A stretch of DNA of 64,000 nt from Neisseria sp. DTU_2020_1000833_1_SI_GRL_NUU_006 (GCA_032388755.1 CP135593.1:992001-1056000), one strand, 5' to 3'. Positions 1-8,129 are shown, counted from the first letter of the stretch. Notes: generated from the letters alone by a model not told the origin. Translations and numbers: made by a program.

Positions 1-683
1 TTGTAGTCTAAATCCGCCATGTGGGTGCAGACTTCGTTCAAGAAGTGACGGTCGTGCGAGATGATGATCATGGTGGAGTCGTATTGGTTCAACACACCCT
101 CCAGCCAGCGGATGGTATTGATGTCCAAGTTATTGGTCGGTTCGTCAAGCAAGAGAACATCAGGTTTGGAGAACAGGGCTTGCGCCAGCAATACGCGCAG
201 CTTGAAGCCCGGGGCGACTTCGGCCATGGTCGCATTGTGCAAATCTTCGGAAATGCCCACGCCGCTCAACAGTTCGGCGGCGCGCGCTTCGGCGGTGTAG
301 CCGTCGTATTCGGCGAACTTGGCTTCCAGTTCGGCGGCTTTCATGTAGTCGTCTTCGGTGGCTTCGGGGTTGGCGTAAATCGCGTCGCGTTCGGTCATCG
401 CCGCCCACATTTCGGTGTGCCCCATCATCACCACGTCCAGCACGCGCATATCTTCGTAGGCAAACTGGTCTTGGCGCAGCTTACCCAAGCGCACGCCGTT
501 TTCAATCGCCACTTCGCCCGCAGTCTGTTCCAAATCGCCGCCGAGGATTTTCATGAAGGTGGATTTGCCCGAACCGTTCGCGCCGATCAAGCCGTAGCGG
601 TTGCCTTCGCCGAACTTGACGGATACGTTTTCAAACAGCGGCTTCGCGCCGAACTGCATGGTAATGCCGTTGGTAGAAATCAT
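1..683 (-). CDS. ybiT: ABC-F family ATPase, YbiT-like (partial, N-terminal 227 codons)
   Basis: Read on the minus strand from ATG at 683 and running off the window start, so the C-terminal half is missing. The start MISTNGITMQFGAKPLF, the Walker A GANGSGKST, a linker rich in D and E, and the signature and Walker B run ending LLLDEPTNNLD followed by SHDRHFLN closely resemble E. coli YbiT. ABC-F proteins carry two ATPase domains and no membrane segment, and act on the ribosome in translation; the exact job of YbiT is not well defined. Only the first ATPase domain is visible. An AAAGG lies about 11 bases before the ATG. The small membrane protein gene at 783 is divergent. Family assignment is sure; the subfamily is by recalled similarity. 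Confidence 0.9.
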   Translation of the reverse strand, partial: MISTNGITMQFGAKPLFENVSVKFGEGNRYGLIGANGSGKSTFMKILGGDLEQTAGEVAIENGVRLGKLRQDQFAYEDMRVLDVVMMGHTEMWAAMTERDAIYANPEATEDDYMKAAELEAKFAEYDGYTAEARAAELLSGVGISEDLHNATMAEVAPGFKLRVLLAQALFSKPDVLLLDEPTNNLDINTIRWLEGVLNQYDSTMIIISHDRHFLNEVCTHMADLDY

Positions 684-722
684 TATTGGTAAAACCTTTA
701 TAAATATAGATAAACAGGGTGT

Positions 723-728
723 TATAAT
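723..728 (+). promoter_or_regulatory. possible -10 box
   Basis: TATAAT on the plus strand, 55 bases before the ATG of the small membrane protein gene. No good -35 box stands at 16-18 bases upstream, so this is only a candidate. A DUS (756-767) lies between it and the gene. Confidence 0.3.
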
Positions 729-782
729 CGCCGGCGATTGTAGCATATTTTGTATAGGTCGTCTGAAACGGGGGCGGAGGAA

Positions 783-977
783 ATGGAAACTGAAAAAATC
801 TATTACGCCGTGATTATTCTGTTGTGTGCCGCATCCATGCTGCTCAGTCCGTTTTTCTACATCCGCCGCACACGTTCAGGCGCAGAATTGCGCCACGCAC
901 CTCGGCAATGGAAGCCGATTATTATTGCCAATTTGGTGATGATTATTGCTTTGGTGGTATGGTGGATATGGTTTTGA
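783..977 (+). CDS. small two-helix inner-membrane protein, unknown function
   Basis: 64 residues from METEKIYYAV to WWIWF. Two hydrophobic stretches (about residues 7-26 and 45-62) flank a short basic loop with RRTRSG, which suggests a hairpin-shaped inner-membrane protein with the loop in the cytoplasm. I do not recognise the family. The ATG at 783 follows GGAGG very closely; a TTG at 750 would extend the frame across the DUS at 756-767 and is less likely. The stop at 977 is 23 bases before the next gene, so the two are probably co-transcribed. Confidence 0.6.
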   Translation: METEKIYYAVIILLCAASMLLSPFFYIRRTRSGAELRHAPRQWKPIIIANLVMIIALVVWWIWF

Positions 978-1000
978 TGAATTTGATGAAAGGTATAAGA

Positions 1001-1462
1001 ATGAATAAATTGATTTTAAGCACATTACTGCTCGCATTTTCCGCCGCTACGACGGCATCCCCCGTATTTGAATGTATCGACAAATCAGGGCGTAAAACCT
1101 ATACGCAGACCGGCGGCAAAAACTGCAAACCGGGCAATATCGGCAGACCTTCGGTTTATACCTCCGCCGCACCGTCCGCACACTCGGCATCAGCAAACGC
1201 TGCTTCAGGAAACGTTCCTTCCGAACAAATGCCGCCTCCACCAGCCGGCGTAATACCCGGTTCATCTTCGGCGCAAAACGAATTGGCTCAGGCACAGAAA
1301 AATCTGGAAGAGGGCAAACAGGTCCGTTATGGCAACGAGCGAAACTACGCCCGCTATCAAGAACGGATTAAAGGTTTGGAGAATCAAGTGAAAGCCGCGC
1401 AGGAACGGGTTAATGCGGCAAACAGTATGGGTGGTGAAGGTGAGATGATGCCTGAGTATTGA
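1001..1462 (+). CDS. secreted DUF4124-like protein with C-terminal coiled coil
   Basis: 153 residues. A signal peptide (MNKLILSTLLLAFSAATTAS) is followed by SPVFECIDKSGRKTYTQ, which resembles the small DUF4124 module of secreted proteobacterial proteins: an aromatic-rich strand, then a D-x-x-G turn. Residues about 45-90 are low complexity (Ser, Ala, Pro). Residues about 95-145 form a charged coiled-coil stretch containing QAQKNLEEGKQ and GLENQVKAAQERV. Likely periplasmic. The ATG at 1001 is preceded by AAGG. A longer frame starting at 824 overlaps the upstream gene and lacks a signal peptide. Function unknown; the DUF4124 match is by eye. A DUS hairpin follows. Confidence 0.7.
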   Translation: MNKLILSTLLLAFSAATTASPVFECIDKSGRKTYTQTGGKNCKPGNIGRPSVYTSAAPSAHSASANAASGNVPSEQMPPPPAGVIPGSSSAQNELAQAQKNLEEGKQVRYGNERNYARYQERIKGLENQVKAAQERVNAANSMGGEGEMMPEY

Positions 1463-1485
1463 TAGAAGAAAAGATTTCGATAGAA

Positions 1486-1517
1486 AGGTCGTCTGAAATA
1501 CCGTTTTCAGACGACCT
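1486..1517. terminator. DUS inverted-repeat terminator, interrupted by an IS
   Basis: AGGTCGTCTGAA at 1486-1497 and its reverse complement at 1506-1517 form a 12-bp stem behind the gene ending at 1462. The T-tract that normally follows has been moved to 2734 by the IS inserted immediately after the stem. Confidence 0.8.
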
Positions 1518-1662
1518 GAGACCTTTGCAAAAAAGCCTTTCCCCGACAGCCGAAACCCAAACACAGGTTTTCGGCTATTTCCCTCCCCAAATACCTCCTA
1601 ATTTTACCCAAATACCCCTTAATCCTCCCCGGATACCCCATAATCAGGCATCCGGCCGCCTT

Positions 1663-2670
1663 TTAGGCGGCAACAGGCACACTTAGCCTGTTAGCCGCTT
1701 TCAACAGGTTCAAACACATCGCCTTCAGATGGCTTTGCGCACTCACTTTGAGCAGACCAAAATAGGCTGCCCGGGCGTAGCAGAATTTACGGTGCAACGT
1801 ACCGAAGCTTTGTTCGACCACATAACGGGTCTTCGACAAATATCGGTTGCGTTTAGTTTGTGCTTCCGTCAGCGGACGGTTGCGGCAGGCTTTGCGCATA
1901 ATGCCGTCTAACAACTGATGCTCTTTCTGATGTTGCCGGTTTTCCTTACTGTCGTAGCCTTTGTCGGCATAGACGGTCGTACCTTCGGCAATGCCTTCCA
2001 ACAAAGGGGACAGATGGTTGCACTCATGGGTATTGGCGGGAGTGATGTGCAGTTTCTCGATATAGCCTTCCTCATCGGTACGGGTATGTTGTTTGTAACC
2101 GAGTTTGTAGAGGCCGTTTTTCTTTGTCCGGCGGGCATCGCTGTCTTTGCTCGGTGTGGTTTGGCCGCTGACTTGTCCTTCCTCGTCGACTTCTATGGCC
2201 TGACGCTGTTTGCTGCCGGCGGTCTGAATAATGGTGGCGTCAATGACGGCGGCGGATGCCTTCTCTAATTTTAGGTTTTTTTCGGCCAGTTGTCGGTTAA
2301 TCAGTTCCAGCAATTCGGACAGGGTGTCGTCTTGCGCCAGCCGGTTGCGGTAGCGGCATAAGGTGCTGTAATCGGGGATGCTCAGTTCGTCAAAACGGCA
2401 AAACAGGTTGAAGTCGATGCGGGTGATGAGGCTGTGTTCGAGTTCGGGATCGGAGAGGCTGTGCCATTGTCCGGGCAGGACGGCTTTGAACATGGACAAC
2501 AGGGGATAGGCGGGACGGCCGCGGTGGTCTCTAAGGTAACGGGTTCTTTGACGGTTCAGGTATTGTTCGATCGGTTGCCAATCAATCACCTGATCCAACT
2601 TCAATAGTGGGAAGCGGTCGATGTGTTTGGCAATCATGGCTTGTGCGGTTTGCCGGAAGAAGGTGCTCAT
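1663..2670 (-). CDS. IS5-family transposase (IS1106-like)
   Basis: 335 residues, uninterrupted. The N-terminal half has the helix-rich IS5-type region (GRPAYPLLSMFKAVL, SIPDYSTLCRYRNRL). The DDE residues are visible: the first Asp in AVIDATIIQ, the second in VYADKGYDS, and the Glu in VVEQSFGTLHRKF. It would cut and rejoin DNA at the element's 15-bp ends. The ATG at 2670 has AGGGGA eight bases upstream, and this sits inside a 14-bp hairpin. Intact frame and intact ends suggest an active or recently active copy. A relic of the same element lies at 44.5-44.7 kb. Confidence 0.95.
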   Translation of the reverse strand: MSTFFRQTAQAMIAKHIDRFPLLKLDQVIDWQPIEQYLNRQRTRYLRDHRGRPAYPLLSMFKAVLPGQWHSLSDPELEHSLITRIDFNLFCRFDELSIPDYSTLCRYRNRLAQDDTLSELLELINRQLAEKNLKLEKASAAVIDATIIQTAGSKQRQAIEVDEEGQVSGQTTPSKDSDARRTKKNGLYKLGYKQHTRTDEEGYIEKLHITPANTHECNHLSPLLEGIAEGTTVYADKGYDSKENRQHQKEHQLLDGIMRKACRNRPLTEAQTKRNRYLSKTRYVVEQSFGTLHRKFCYARAAYFGLLKVSAQSHLKAMCLNLLKAANRLSVPVAA

Positions 2671-2672
2671 GG

Positions 2673-2712
2673 AAAATCCCCTAAATGTCTTGGTGGGAAT
2701 TTAGGGGATTTT
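2673..2712 (-). promoter_or_regulatory. hairpin covering the transposase ribosome-binding site
   Basis: A perfect 14-bp stem (2673-2686 with 2699-2712) has a 12-base loop. Its 3' arm on the minus strand contains the AGGGGA Shine-Dalgarno, just before the transposase ATG. Transcripts entering from outside would fold this stem and hide the site, a strategy known from other insertion sequences. The regulatory role is inferred. Confidence 0.6.
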
Positions 2713-2749
2713 GGGAAATTTTGCAAAGGTCTCGACCTTTATGTTCGTT

Positions 2750-3628
2750 TTAACGAGGCATGCCGCGTTCCCATGCGCGGCGGGCGCGTTTGCAGGCAAG
2801 CTGTTCTTTCCAATTCATGTAGCGTGCTTTGAAGCGGGCTTTCATGAAGTCATCGAACTTGCGCTGTACGGTCAGGTTCCACAGGCTGTGTGCCTTAACC
2901 GCCCAGCTTTCATCCCATGCGCGCAGGGAGATGGAGAATGAGCCGTCAAGGTATTTCATCCAATGCCACCAGCCGGTCGGCATGAACAGGGTGTCGCCGT
3001 ATTCCAAGAAACATTCGATGCCCTCGACGCCCTCAAGCTCGGGGAAGCGTTCGGTATCGGGATTGTCGACGTGGTAGTCTTCCAGCGCGTAAGTGGCAAA
3101 AGGAATGCGGAACAGACGCTCTTTCCATTTGTAATCGAACAAGATGATGTGTTTCTTGCCGAAATGCGTATGGAAGATGTGCGCCATATCGATGTCGTAG
3201 TGCAGGAAGGTTTCCGAACCGGTACCGCCGAAAAACAGGGTAGGGTATCGGTCTAAGAATCCGCCCATCAGCTCTTTGGGGAAAACGTAATCGTTCAGCA
3301 AGGCGGGAGCGTGTTTGATGGGGTCAAATAAGAAAATCCGCAAATCCGTCGGCTCGCGTTTGATCAGATCGATATAGTCGCTGAAGCGCATTTCCGTACT
3401 GGCGGCGTTAATCGGCGCGGAAGGGTCGGCTTTGGCGCTGTCGTACAAGGGAACGACGATATCGCCGACAGTTTCTTTCATATAGTCCAGCGACCATTTG
3501 TCGCGGGCAGGCCAGTTGCGGGTCAGTCCTTTGATCACGACAGGACGGCGCGGCTTGAGATAATTCTGATAAAAATCTTCGCGGCTGATGTCATCAACAA
3601 CATCAATCGGAGTAAGTTTGAAACCCAT
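2750..3628 (-). CDS. cupin-like (JmjC-type) Fe(II)/2-oxoglutarate oxygenase
   Basis: 292 residues from ATG at 3628; a TTG start at 3634 would add two residues. The fold is the cupin_8/JmjC type: PVVIKGLTRNWPA near residue 35, then an iron-binding triad visible as H143 and D145 (in FLHYDID) and H222 (in GWWHWMKY). K160 is followed by a second beta-barrel half. Such enzymes hydroxylate protein or small-molecule side chains using iron and 2-oxoglutarate, but the substrate cannot be read from the sequence. The C-terminal 50 residues are very basic (RFKARYMNWKEQ, KRARRAWERG). Its stop lies 17 bases from the end of the IS, which has displaced the shared DUS terminator. Confidence 0.8.
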   Translation of the reverse strand: MGFKLTPIDVVDDISREDFYQNYLKPRRPVVIKGLTRNWPARDKWSLDYMKETVGDIVVPLYDSAKADPSAPINAASTEMRFSDYIDLIKREPTDLRIFLFDPIKHAPALLNDYVFPKELMGGFLDRYPTLFFGGTGSETFLHYDIDMAHIFHTHFGKKHIILFDYKWKERLFRIPFATYALEDYHVDNPDTERFPELEGVEGIECFLEYGDTLFMPTGWWHWMKYLDGSFSISLRAWDESWAVKAHSLWNLTVQRKFDDFMKARFKARYMNWKEQLACKRARRAWERGMPR

Positions 3629-3774
3629 AAGCAAATCTCTTTTTGGAATGTAAGACTGATTTTAAGTGAATCTTTCGGAAGGAGGCAAGCGATGTTTCAG
3701 ACGACCTGATTGGAATCAAGAATCGCGGTTAACTGTGATATTATGTCGATATAAATATTCCGTCCGAAACGCTT

Positions 3775-4110
3775 ATGAACGATGCAGACGATTATTTGGG
3801 CAAGATGCCTTTTTTTATTGTATTCCTCGACCCGCTGCACACGGATTTCCACAGCAGCGGCAAGCCTCTGAACGAATACATTGCCCGCCATCCGCTGATG
3901 CACGACAAGCTGCACCGCCCCGCTTTTGCCGCCAAAGTGTTGGAAATGGCAGCAAACAGCAGCAATATGCGTGTATTTGTCCGCAAAGCGGATGCGCTGA
4001 TTAAGCATCCGCTGCATTATATTGTCCGTAACGGCGTTTTCAGAACCGAAGAGCAGATGTGGGCGTTTATCAATTCGCCCGAAAACATTGCCGCCGTCAA
4101 ACAACCCTAA
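3775..4110 (+). CDS. conserved hypothetical protein upstream of trpG
   Basis: 111 residues starting MNDADDYLGKMPFFIVFLD. No signal peptide or membrane segment is evident; the protein is probably a small cytoplasmic alpha/beta protein. I do not recognise a family. The stop is 13 bases before the trpG start, so the two are probably co-transcribed, and functional linkage to tryptophan or folate synthesis is possible but unproven. A clear Shine-Dalgarno is not seen at 3775; the Met at residue 11 is an alternative start. Confidence 0.55.
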   Translation: MNDADDYLGKMPFFIVFLDPLHTDFHSSGKPLNEYIARHPLMHDKLHRPAFAAKVLEMAANSSNMRVFVRKADALIKHPLHYIVRNGVFRTEEQMWAFINSPENIAAVKQP

Positions 4111-4123
4111 AAGGCCGTACCCC

Positions 4124-4714
4124 ATGCTTTTGTTCATTGATAACTATGACAGTTTCACTTACAACATCGTCCAATATTTCGCCGAACTCGGTCAGGAAGT
4201 CGTCGTCCGCCGCAACGACGATATTACGCTTGAAGAAATCGAAGCTTTGAAACCGCAATATCTCGTTATCGGGCCGGGTCCTTGTTCGCCGAAAGAGGCG
4301 GGCATTTCGGTCGCTGCCATGCTCCATTTCGCCGGCAAGCTGCCGATTATGGGCGTGTGCCTCGGGCATCAGACGATAGGCGAAGCGTTCGGCGGGGATG
4401 TGGTGCGGGCAAAAACGCTGATGCACGGCAAAGTTTCGCCCGTGTTCCATTTGAACAAAGGCATGTTCAAAGATTTGCCCAATCCCGTTACCTGCACGCG
4501 TTATCACAGCCTTGTCATCGCCCGCGATACGCTGCCCGATTGCTTGGAAGTAACCGCATGGACGGAAGATCAGGAAATCATGGGCGTGCGACACAAGGAA
4601 TACGCCATTGAAGGCGTGCAGTTCCACCCCGAAGCCCTGTTGACCGAACACGGACACGATATGTTGAAAAACTTTTTGGAAGAATTTAAAAACTTCCAAG
4701 CGTCCGCCGCTTAA
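4124..4714 (+). CDS. trpG: anthranilate synthase component II (glutamine amidotransferase)
   Basis: 196 residues. Class I glutamine amidotransferase: the oxyanion strand GPGPCSP (50-56), nucleophile C79 in GVCLGHQ, and H168/E170 in VQFHPEA. It frees ammonia from glutamine for TrpE, which makes anthranilate from chorismate in the first step of tryptophan synthesis. It may also serve PabB in folate synthesis. The ATG at 4124 follows AAAAGG; the longer open frame from 4022 overlaps the previous gene. trpD follows after a DUS hairpin, while trpE is more than 50 kb away, so the trp genes are split. Confidence 0.93.
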   Translation: MLLFIDNYDSFTYNIVQYFAELGQEVVVRRNDDITLEEIEALKPQYLVIGPGPCSPKEAGISVAAMLHFAGKLPIMGVCLGHQTIGEAFGGDVVRAKTLMHGKVSPVFHLNKGMFKDLPNPVTCTRYHSLVIARDTLPDCLEVTAWTEDQEIMGVRHKEYAIEGVQFHPEALLTEHGHDMLKNFLEEFKNFQASAA

Positions 4715-4717
4715 ACC

Positions 4718-4749
4718 AAACGTCGTCTGAAAACTTTCAGACGACGTTT
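4718..4749. terminator. variant DUS hairpin between trpG and trpD
   Basis: AAACGTCGTCTGAA and its complement form a stem in the 67-base trpG-trpD gap. The first base pair differs from the usual AGG form. It may act as a weak terminator or attenuator inside the operon. Confidence 0.6.
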
Positions 4750-4781
4750 GACGTAAAAATACCCGTAAAAAGGATTGAACC

Positions 4782-5816
4782 ATGATTACACCGCAACAAG
4801 CCATCGAACGCTTAATCAGCAACAACGAATTGTTTTACGACGAAATGACCGACCTGATGCGCCAGATTATGAGCGGGCAGGTGCCGCCAGAACAAATCGC
4901 CGCCATCTTGACCGGATTGCGGATTAAAGTCGAAACCGTATCGGAAATCACCGCCGCCGCCGCCGTCATGCGCGAATTTGCCGCCAAAGTGCCGCTGAAA
5001 AATTCAGACGACCTCGTCGATATTGTCGGCACGGGCGGGGACGGTGCAAAAACCTTCAATATTTCCACGACTTCAATGTTTGTCGCGGCGGCGGCAGGCG
5101 CGAAAGTCGCCAAACATGGCGGACGCTCCGTTTCCTCGTCCAGCGGCGCGGCGGACGTGATGGAGCAGATGGGTGCGGTGTTGAACATTACGCCTGAGCA
5201 AGTCGCCGAAAGCATCCGTCAAACAGGCTTGGGCTTTATGTTTGCCCAAAACCATCACAGCGCGATGCGCCACGTCGCGCCTGTGCGCCGTTCGCTCGGG
5301 TTTAGAAGCATTTTCAATATCTTGGGGCCGCTGACCAACCCCGCCGGCGCGCCGAACCAGCTTTTGGGCGTGTTCCACATTGATTTATGCGGCATCCTGT
5401 CGCGCGTATTGAAACAGCTTGGTTCCAAACACGTTTTGGTCGTGTGCGGCGAAGGCGGTTTGGACGAAATCACGCTGACGGGCAAAACCCGCGTTGCCGA
5501 GCTGAAAGACGGAGAAATCCGCGAATACGACATCAGCCCCACAGATTTCGGCATTGAAATCCGCCGCGATTTGGACGAAATCAAAGTCGCCAACGCGCAA
5601 GAGTCTTTGGAAAAAATGGATGAAGTGTTGAGCGGCAAACATGGCGCGGCACGCGACATCGTCCTGCTCAACGCCGCCGCCGCGCTCTATGCCGGCAATG
5701 TCGTGCCTTCGTTGTCGGACGGTGTCAAAGCCGCCGAAGCAGCCATCGATTCAGGCAAGGCAAAAGCGAAAAAAGAAGAATTTGTCCGCTTTACGCAGCA
5801 ATTTGCCAAAGAGTAA
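4782..5816 (+). CDS. trpD: anthranilate phosphoribosyltransferase
   Basis: 344 residues, full length for TrpD. Key features are the phosphoribosyl pyrophosphate loop DIVGTGGDGAKTFNIST, then KHGGRSVSSSSGAADVMEQ, then the anthranilate-site segment HHSAMRHVAPVRRSLG and GPLTNPA. It joins anthranilate to phosphoribosyl pyrophosphate, the second step of tryptophan synthesis, in the cytoplasm. ATG 4782 has AAGGA seven bases upstream. A DUS terminator closes the operon; trpC, trpB and trpA are not in this window. Confidence 0.97.
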   Translation: MITPQQAIERLISNNELFYDEMTDLMRQIMSGQVPPEQIAAILTGLRIKVETVSEITAAAAVMREFAAKVPLKNSDDLVDIVGTGGDGAKTFNISTTSMFVAAAAGAKVAKHGGRSVSSSSGAADVMEQMGAVLNITPEQVAESIRQTGLGFMFAQNHHSAMRHVAPVRRSLGFRSIFNILGPLTNPAGAPNQLLGVFHIDLCGILSRVLKQLGSKHVLVVCGEGGLDEITLTGKTRVAELKDGEIREYDISPTDFGIEIRRDLDEIKVANAQESLEKMDEVLSGKHGAARDIVLLNAAAALYAGNVVPSLSDGVKAAEAAIDSGKAKAKKEEFVRFTQQFAKE

Positions 5817-5818
5817 GC

Positions 5819-5862
5819 AAAGGTCGTCTGAAAACGGGAAGCCAGTTTTCAGACGATTTTTT
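5819..5862 (+). terminator. DUS terminator after trpD
   Basis: AGGTCGTCTGAA at 5821-5832 pairs with TTCAGACGA at 5848-5856, followed directly by TTTTTTAT, a good rho-independent terminator. Confidence 0.85.
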
Positions 5863-6095
5863 ATAGCAACTCTCGAATATTCGGATATTGATAAGGCGTT
5901 TATTTATGTTGATGCTTCCCTTCAAATCGTCTGAAACCGTTTTTTCAGACGACCCATATCCTTGTAAAACAAATTTAACTATCGGATTTTAATGATAATT
6001 GGAAGATGGCTTGCATTGAAGGCGGGGGCGGTTTGTTATATAGTGAAATAAAAAAACAGACCGGATGATTGAGTCGGGGCGTTTTGCGTGCTTTA
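5863..6095. other. intergenic region without a gene
   Basis: AT-rich sequence between the trpD terminator and a Correia element. It holds a second short DUS-core inverted pair at 5927-5952. I see no open frame with a ribosome-binding site. Confidence 0.6.
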
Positions 6096-6202
6096 TATAG
6101 TGGATTAACTTTAAACCAGTACGGCGTTGCCTCGCCTTGCCGTACTATCTGTACTGTCTGCGGCTTCGTCGCCTTGTCCTGATTTAAATTTAATCCACTA
6201 TA
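6096..6202. repeat. Correia element (NEMIS/CREE), short form
   Basis: A 107-bp element begins TATAGTGGATTAA and ends with the complement TTAATCCACTATA. It lacks the roughly 50-bp internal block present in the 157-158-bp copies elsewhere in this window. It lies 163 bases before the TetR gene. Confidence 0.95.
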
Positions 6203-6364
6203 AAATAAGAGTTGGTTGGCATTTGTATCGGGCAGGGTTGGGATGATGCGTTGACGGTTGACGGCAGCGTCCGCAGACAGCCTGATATTTCAGAAGATTT
6301 TTGTTTCATTTGAGTCTTGGATATTTGTCCTATGACAACAATACAGGCAGATGAGGTGAAGATA

Positions 6365-7003
6365 ATGAACGGTGTGACCAGTGCGCAATTTATTTCTGCA
6401 GGCATTCATTTTTATCCCAGATGCGGCTACAAGCGGCTGTCGGAGCAGGCAATCGCGGAGCATTTGAATTCGAATTTGGAAACGTTCAACAGGATGTTTG
6501 CTGACAAAGACGAATTCGTGAAGGCGATGTTGATTGAGTACAGCAATCGGGCTTTGGGGCGGGTGTCGTTCGATTTTGCCCAAAATATCGAAGATACGGA
6601 GCGGCTGTATCAGATTGTCTGGCGGCTGGCGGTGACGATACGTGAGCATTTGGCGTGGATACACAGGATGCTGCTGGATAGCGAAGAAGGCGTGGATTTG
6701 ATTACCAAAGCGTTGAAAAAGCAGCATAAGATGCTTGCCTACGGGATGATCCGGCATATCAAGAAGTGCAACGGTAGGGAGGGTGTGTCGGAATTGGAAT
6801 TGTTGAATCAGTTTGAGTTCCTCAATGGCGCGGTTATCTCGCCGATGATTATGAACACGCGCTACCGTATGTTGGGGATACTGACCGATGAGATGAACGG
6901 GCGGCATGAGGATTTGCTGACCGATTCGTCCATCCACCAAAGGATAGATTGGGCGTTTGCCGCGCTATTTCCGCAATACCGCTCTAAGGCGCGCCCGTTT
7001 TGA
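6365..7003 (+). CDS. TetR-family transcriptional regulator
   Basis: About 212 residues from ATG 6365, which has GAGG eight bases upstream. An ATG at 6332 would add 11 residues but lacks a good ribosome-binding site. The N-terminal 50 residues fit a TetR helix-turn-helix (YKRLSEQAIAEHLNSNLETFNRMFADKDEF), with the typical A-x-x-L then F-x-K/D-K-x-x pattern. The rest is an all-helical ligand and dimer domain. It ends 20 bases before the HlyD-like gene, so it most likely controls that gene and itself. The ligand is unknown. Confidence 0.8.
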   Translation: MNGVTSAQFISAGIHFYPRCGYKRLSEQAIAEHLNSNLETFNRMFADKDEFVKAMLIEYSNRALGRVSFDFAQNIEDTERLYQIVWRLAVTIREHLAWIHRMLLDSEEGVDLITKALKKQHKMLAYGMIRHIKKCNGREGVSELELLNQFEFLNGAVISPMIMNTRYRMLGILTDEMNGRHEDLLTDSSIHQRIDWAFAALFPQYRSKARPF

Positions 7004-7023
7004 CGATTAAGGTGTAACGCAAC

Positions 7024-8079
7024 ATGAAAAAAGCTGTTATTGCTTCTTTTGCCGTCGCGCTGGCTGCGGGCGGTGTGTGGTATGTCCTTCAAAACCAAAA
7101 AGAAACCCTGCCGGCATGGATTGCGCAATCCAACGGGCGGCTGGAGCTGAACCGCATCGATGTCGCCAGCCTGTATCCGGGGCGGGTGAAGGCGGTATTG
7201 GTGGAAGAGGGCGCGGACGTGAAAGAGGGCGATATTCTGGCGGAACTGTCGTCTGAAACCAGCAACAGCCGTTTGGAAGAAGCGCGGGCAGCGGAATTGC
7301 GGCAAGAAGAGGCGGTCGGGCGCGCCAAAGCTGCCGAAGCGCAGATGAAACAGACGGTTGCGCGCGCGCAGGCAAATGTGGACGCGAATAGGCAGCAGCT
7401 TCGCGTGGCGAAAATGGAGCTGGACAATGCGCGCAAATTGCTTGCCGACCAGCTGGTGTCGCAATCGGAAGTTACCAAGCGTCAGGCGGATTATGAGCGT
7501 GCTGTCGCGGCGGTCAAAGCGGCTGAAGCGGCGCGGGACGAAGCGCAGGCGACGGTAGCGCAAAGTGCCGCCGCACAAGCGGAAGCGCGCGCCGGTGTCG
7601 AACAGGCGAGGGCGGCAGTCAAATCGGCAACATCCGCCAACGATGATATGAATATCCGAGCGCCAATAGCGGGCAGGGTGGAATACACCATTGCGGAAGC
7701 GGGCAACGTGGTCGCGGCGGGTTCGAAAGTGGTCAGCCTGCTTGATCCTGCCGATGTTTCGATGAATATTTTTCTGCCGACCGACAGCATAAGTCGTCTG
7801 AAAGTCAATGATGAGGCGCGTATCCGTTTGGACGGCATTGATGCGGTGTTCCCCGCCAAAATCAAATTTATCGCGACGGACGCGCAATTTACGCCCAAGT
7901 CGGTAGAAACGGTTGATGAACGCGCGAAACTGATGTTTAAAGTGAAATTGCAAGTGCCGCGCGAAACGGCGGTGAAATACAACCGTCTGCTGAAAGGCGG
8001 GCTGACGGGCAATGGTTTTGTAAAAACCGACGCTAAGGCGGCTTGGCCTGCCGAGTTGGCGGTGAGGTTGCCGAATTAA
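7024..8079 (+). CDS. HlyD-family membrane fusion (adaptor) protein
   Basis: 351 residues. One N-terminal membrane segment (about 5-22) is followed by a biotinyl/lipoyl-like half motif (GRVKAVLVEEGADVKEGDILAEL), then a long coiled-coil hairpin rich in Ala, Glu and Gln (about 80-200), then the second half motif (NIRAPIAGRVEYTIAEAGNVV) and a beta-barrel. It resembles YbhG/YhiI-type adaptors that link an inner-membrane ABC exporter to an outer-membrane channel. In related operons the ATPase and permease genes follow directly; here a DUS terminator and a Correia element come next, then glgX. So the partner genes are elsewhere or lost. Probably co-transcribed with the TetR gene. Confidence 0.85.
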   Translation: MKKAVIASFAVALAAGGVWYVLQNQKETLPAWIAQSNGRLELNRIDVASLYPGRVKAVLVEEGADVKEGDILAELSSETSNSRLEEARAAELRQEEAVGRAKAAEAQMKQTVARAQANVDANRQQLRVAKMELDNARKLLADQLVSQSEVTKRQADYERAVAAVKAAEAARDEAQATVAQSAAAQAEARAGVEQARAAVKSATSANDDMNIRAPIAGRVEYTIAEAGNVVAAGSKVVSLLDPADVSMNIFLPTDSISRLKVNDEARIRLDGIDAVFPAKIKFIATDAQFTPKSVETVDERAKLMFKVKLQVPRETAVKYNRLLKGGLTGNGFVKTDAKAAWPAELAVRLPN

Positions 8080-8129
8080 TAGCGCTCAAATTCGGACGGC
8101 CTCAAGTTAAAACAAAGGTTTATGGCTAA

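Larger units (their letters stand above)
1518..2733 (-). mobile_element. complete IS5-family insertion sequence (IS1106-like)
   Basis: The element is 1216 bp, bounded by perfect 15-bp inverted repeats: GAGACCTTTGCAAAA at 1518-1532 and its complement at 2719-2733. It encodes one intact transposase on the minus strand. The bases GACCT occur immediately before the left end and immediately after the right end, consistent with a 5-bp target duplication. Removing the element would restore the DUS hairpin followed by TTTATG. The IS1106 name rests on recalled similarity of the transposase. Confidence 0.9.
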
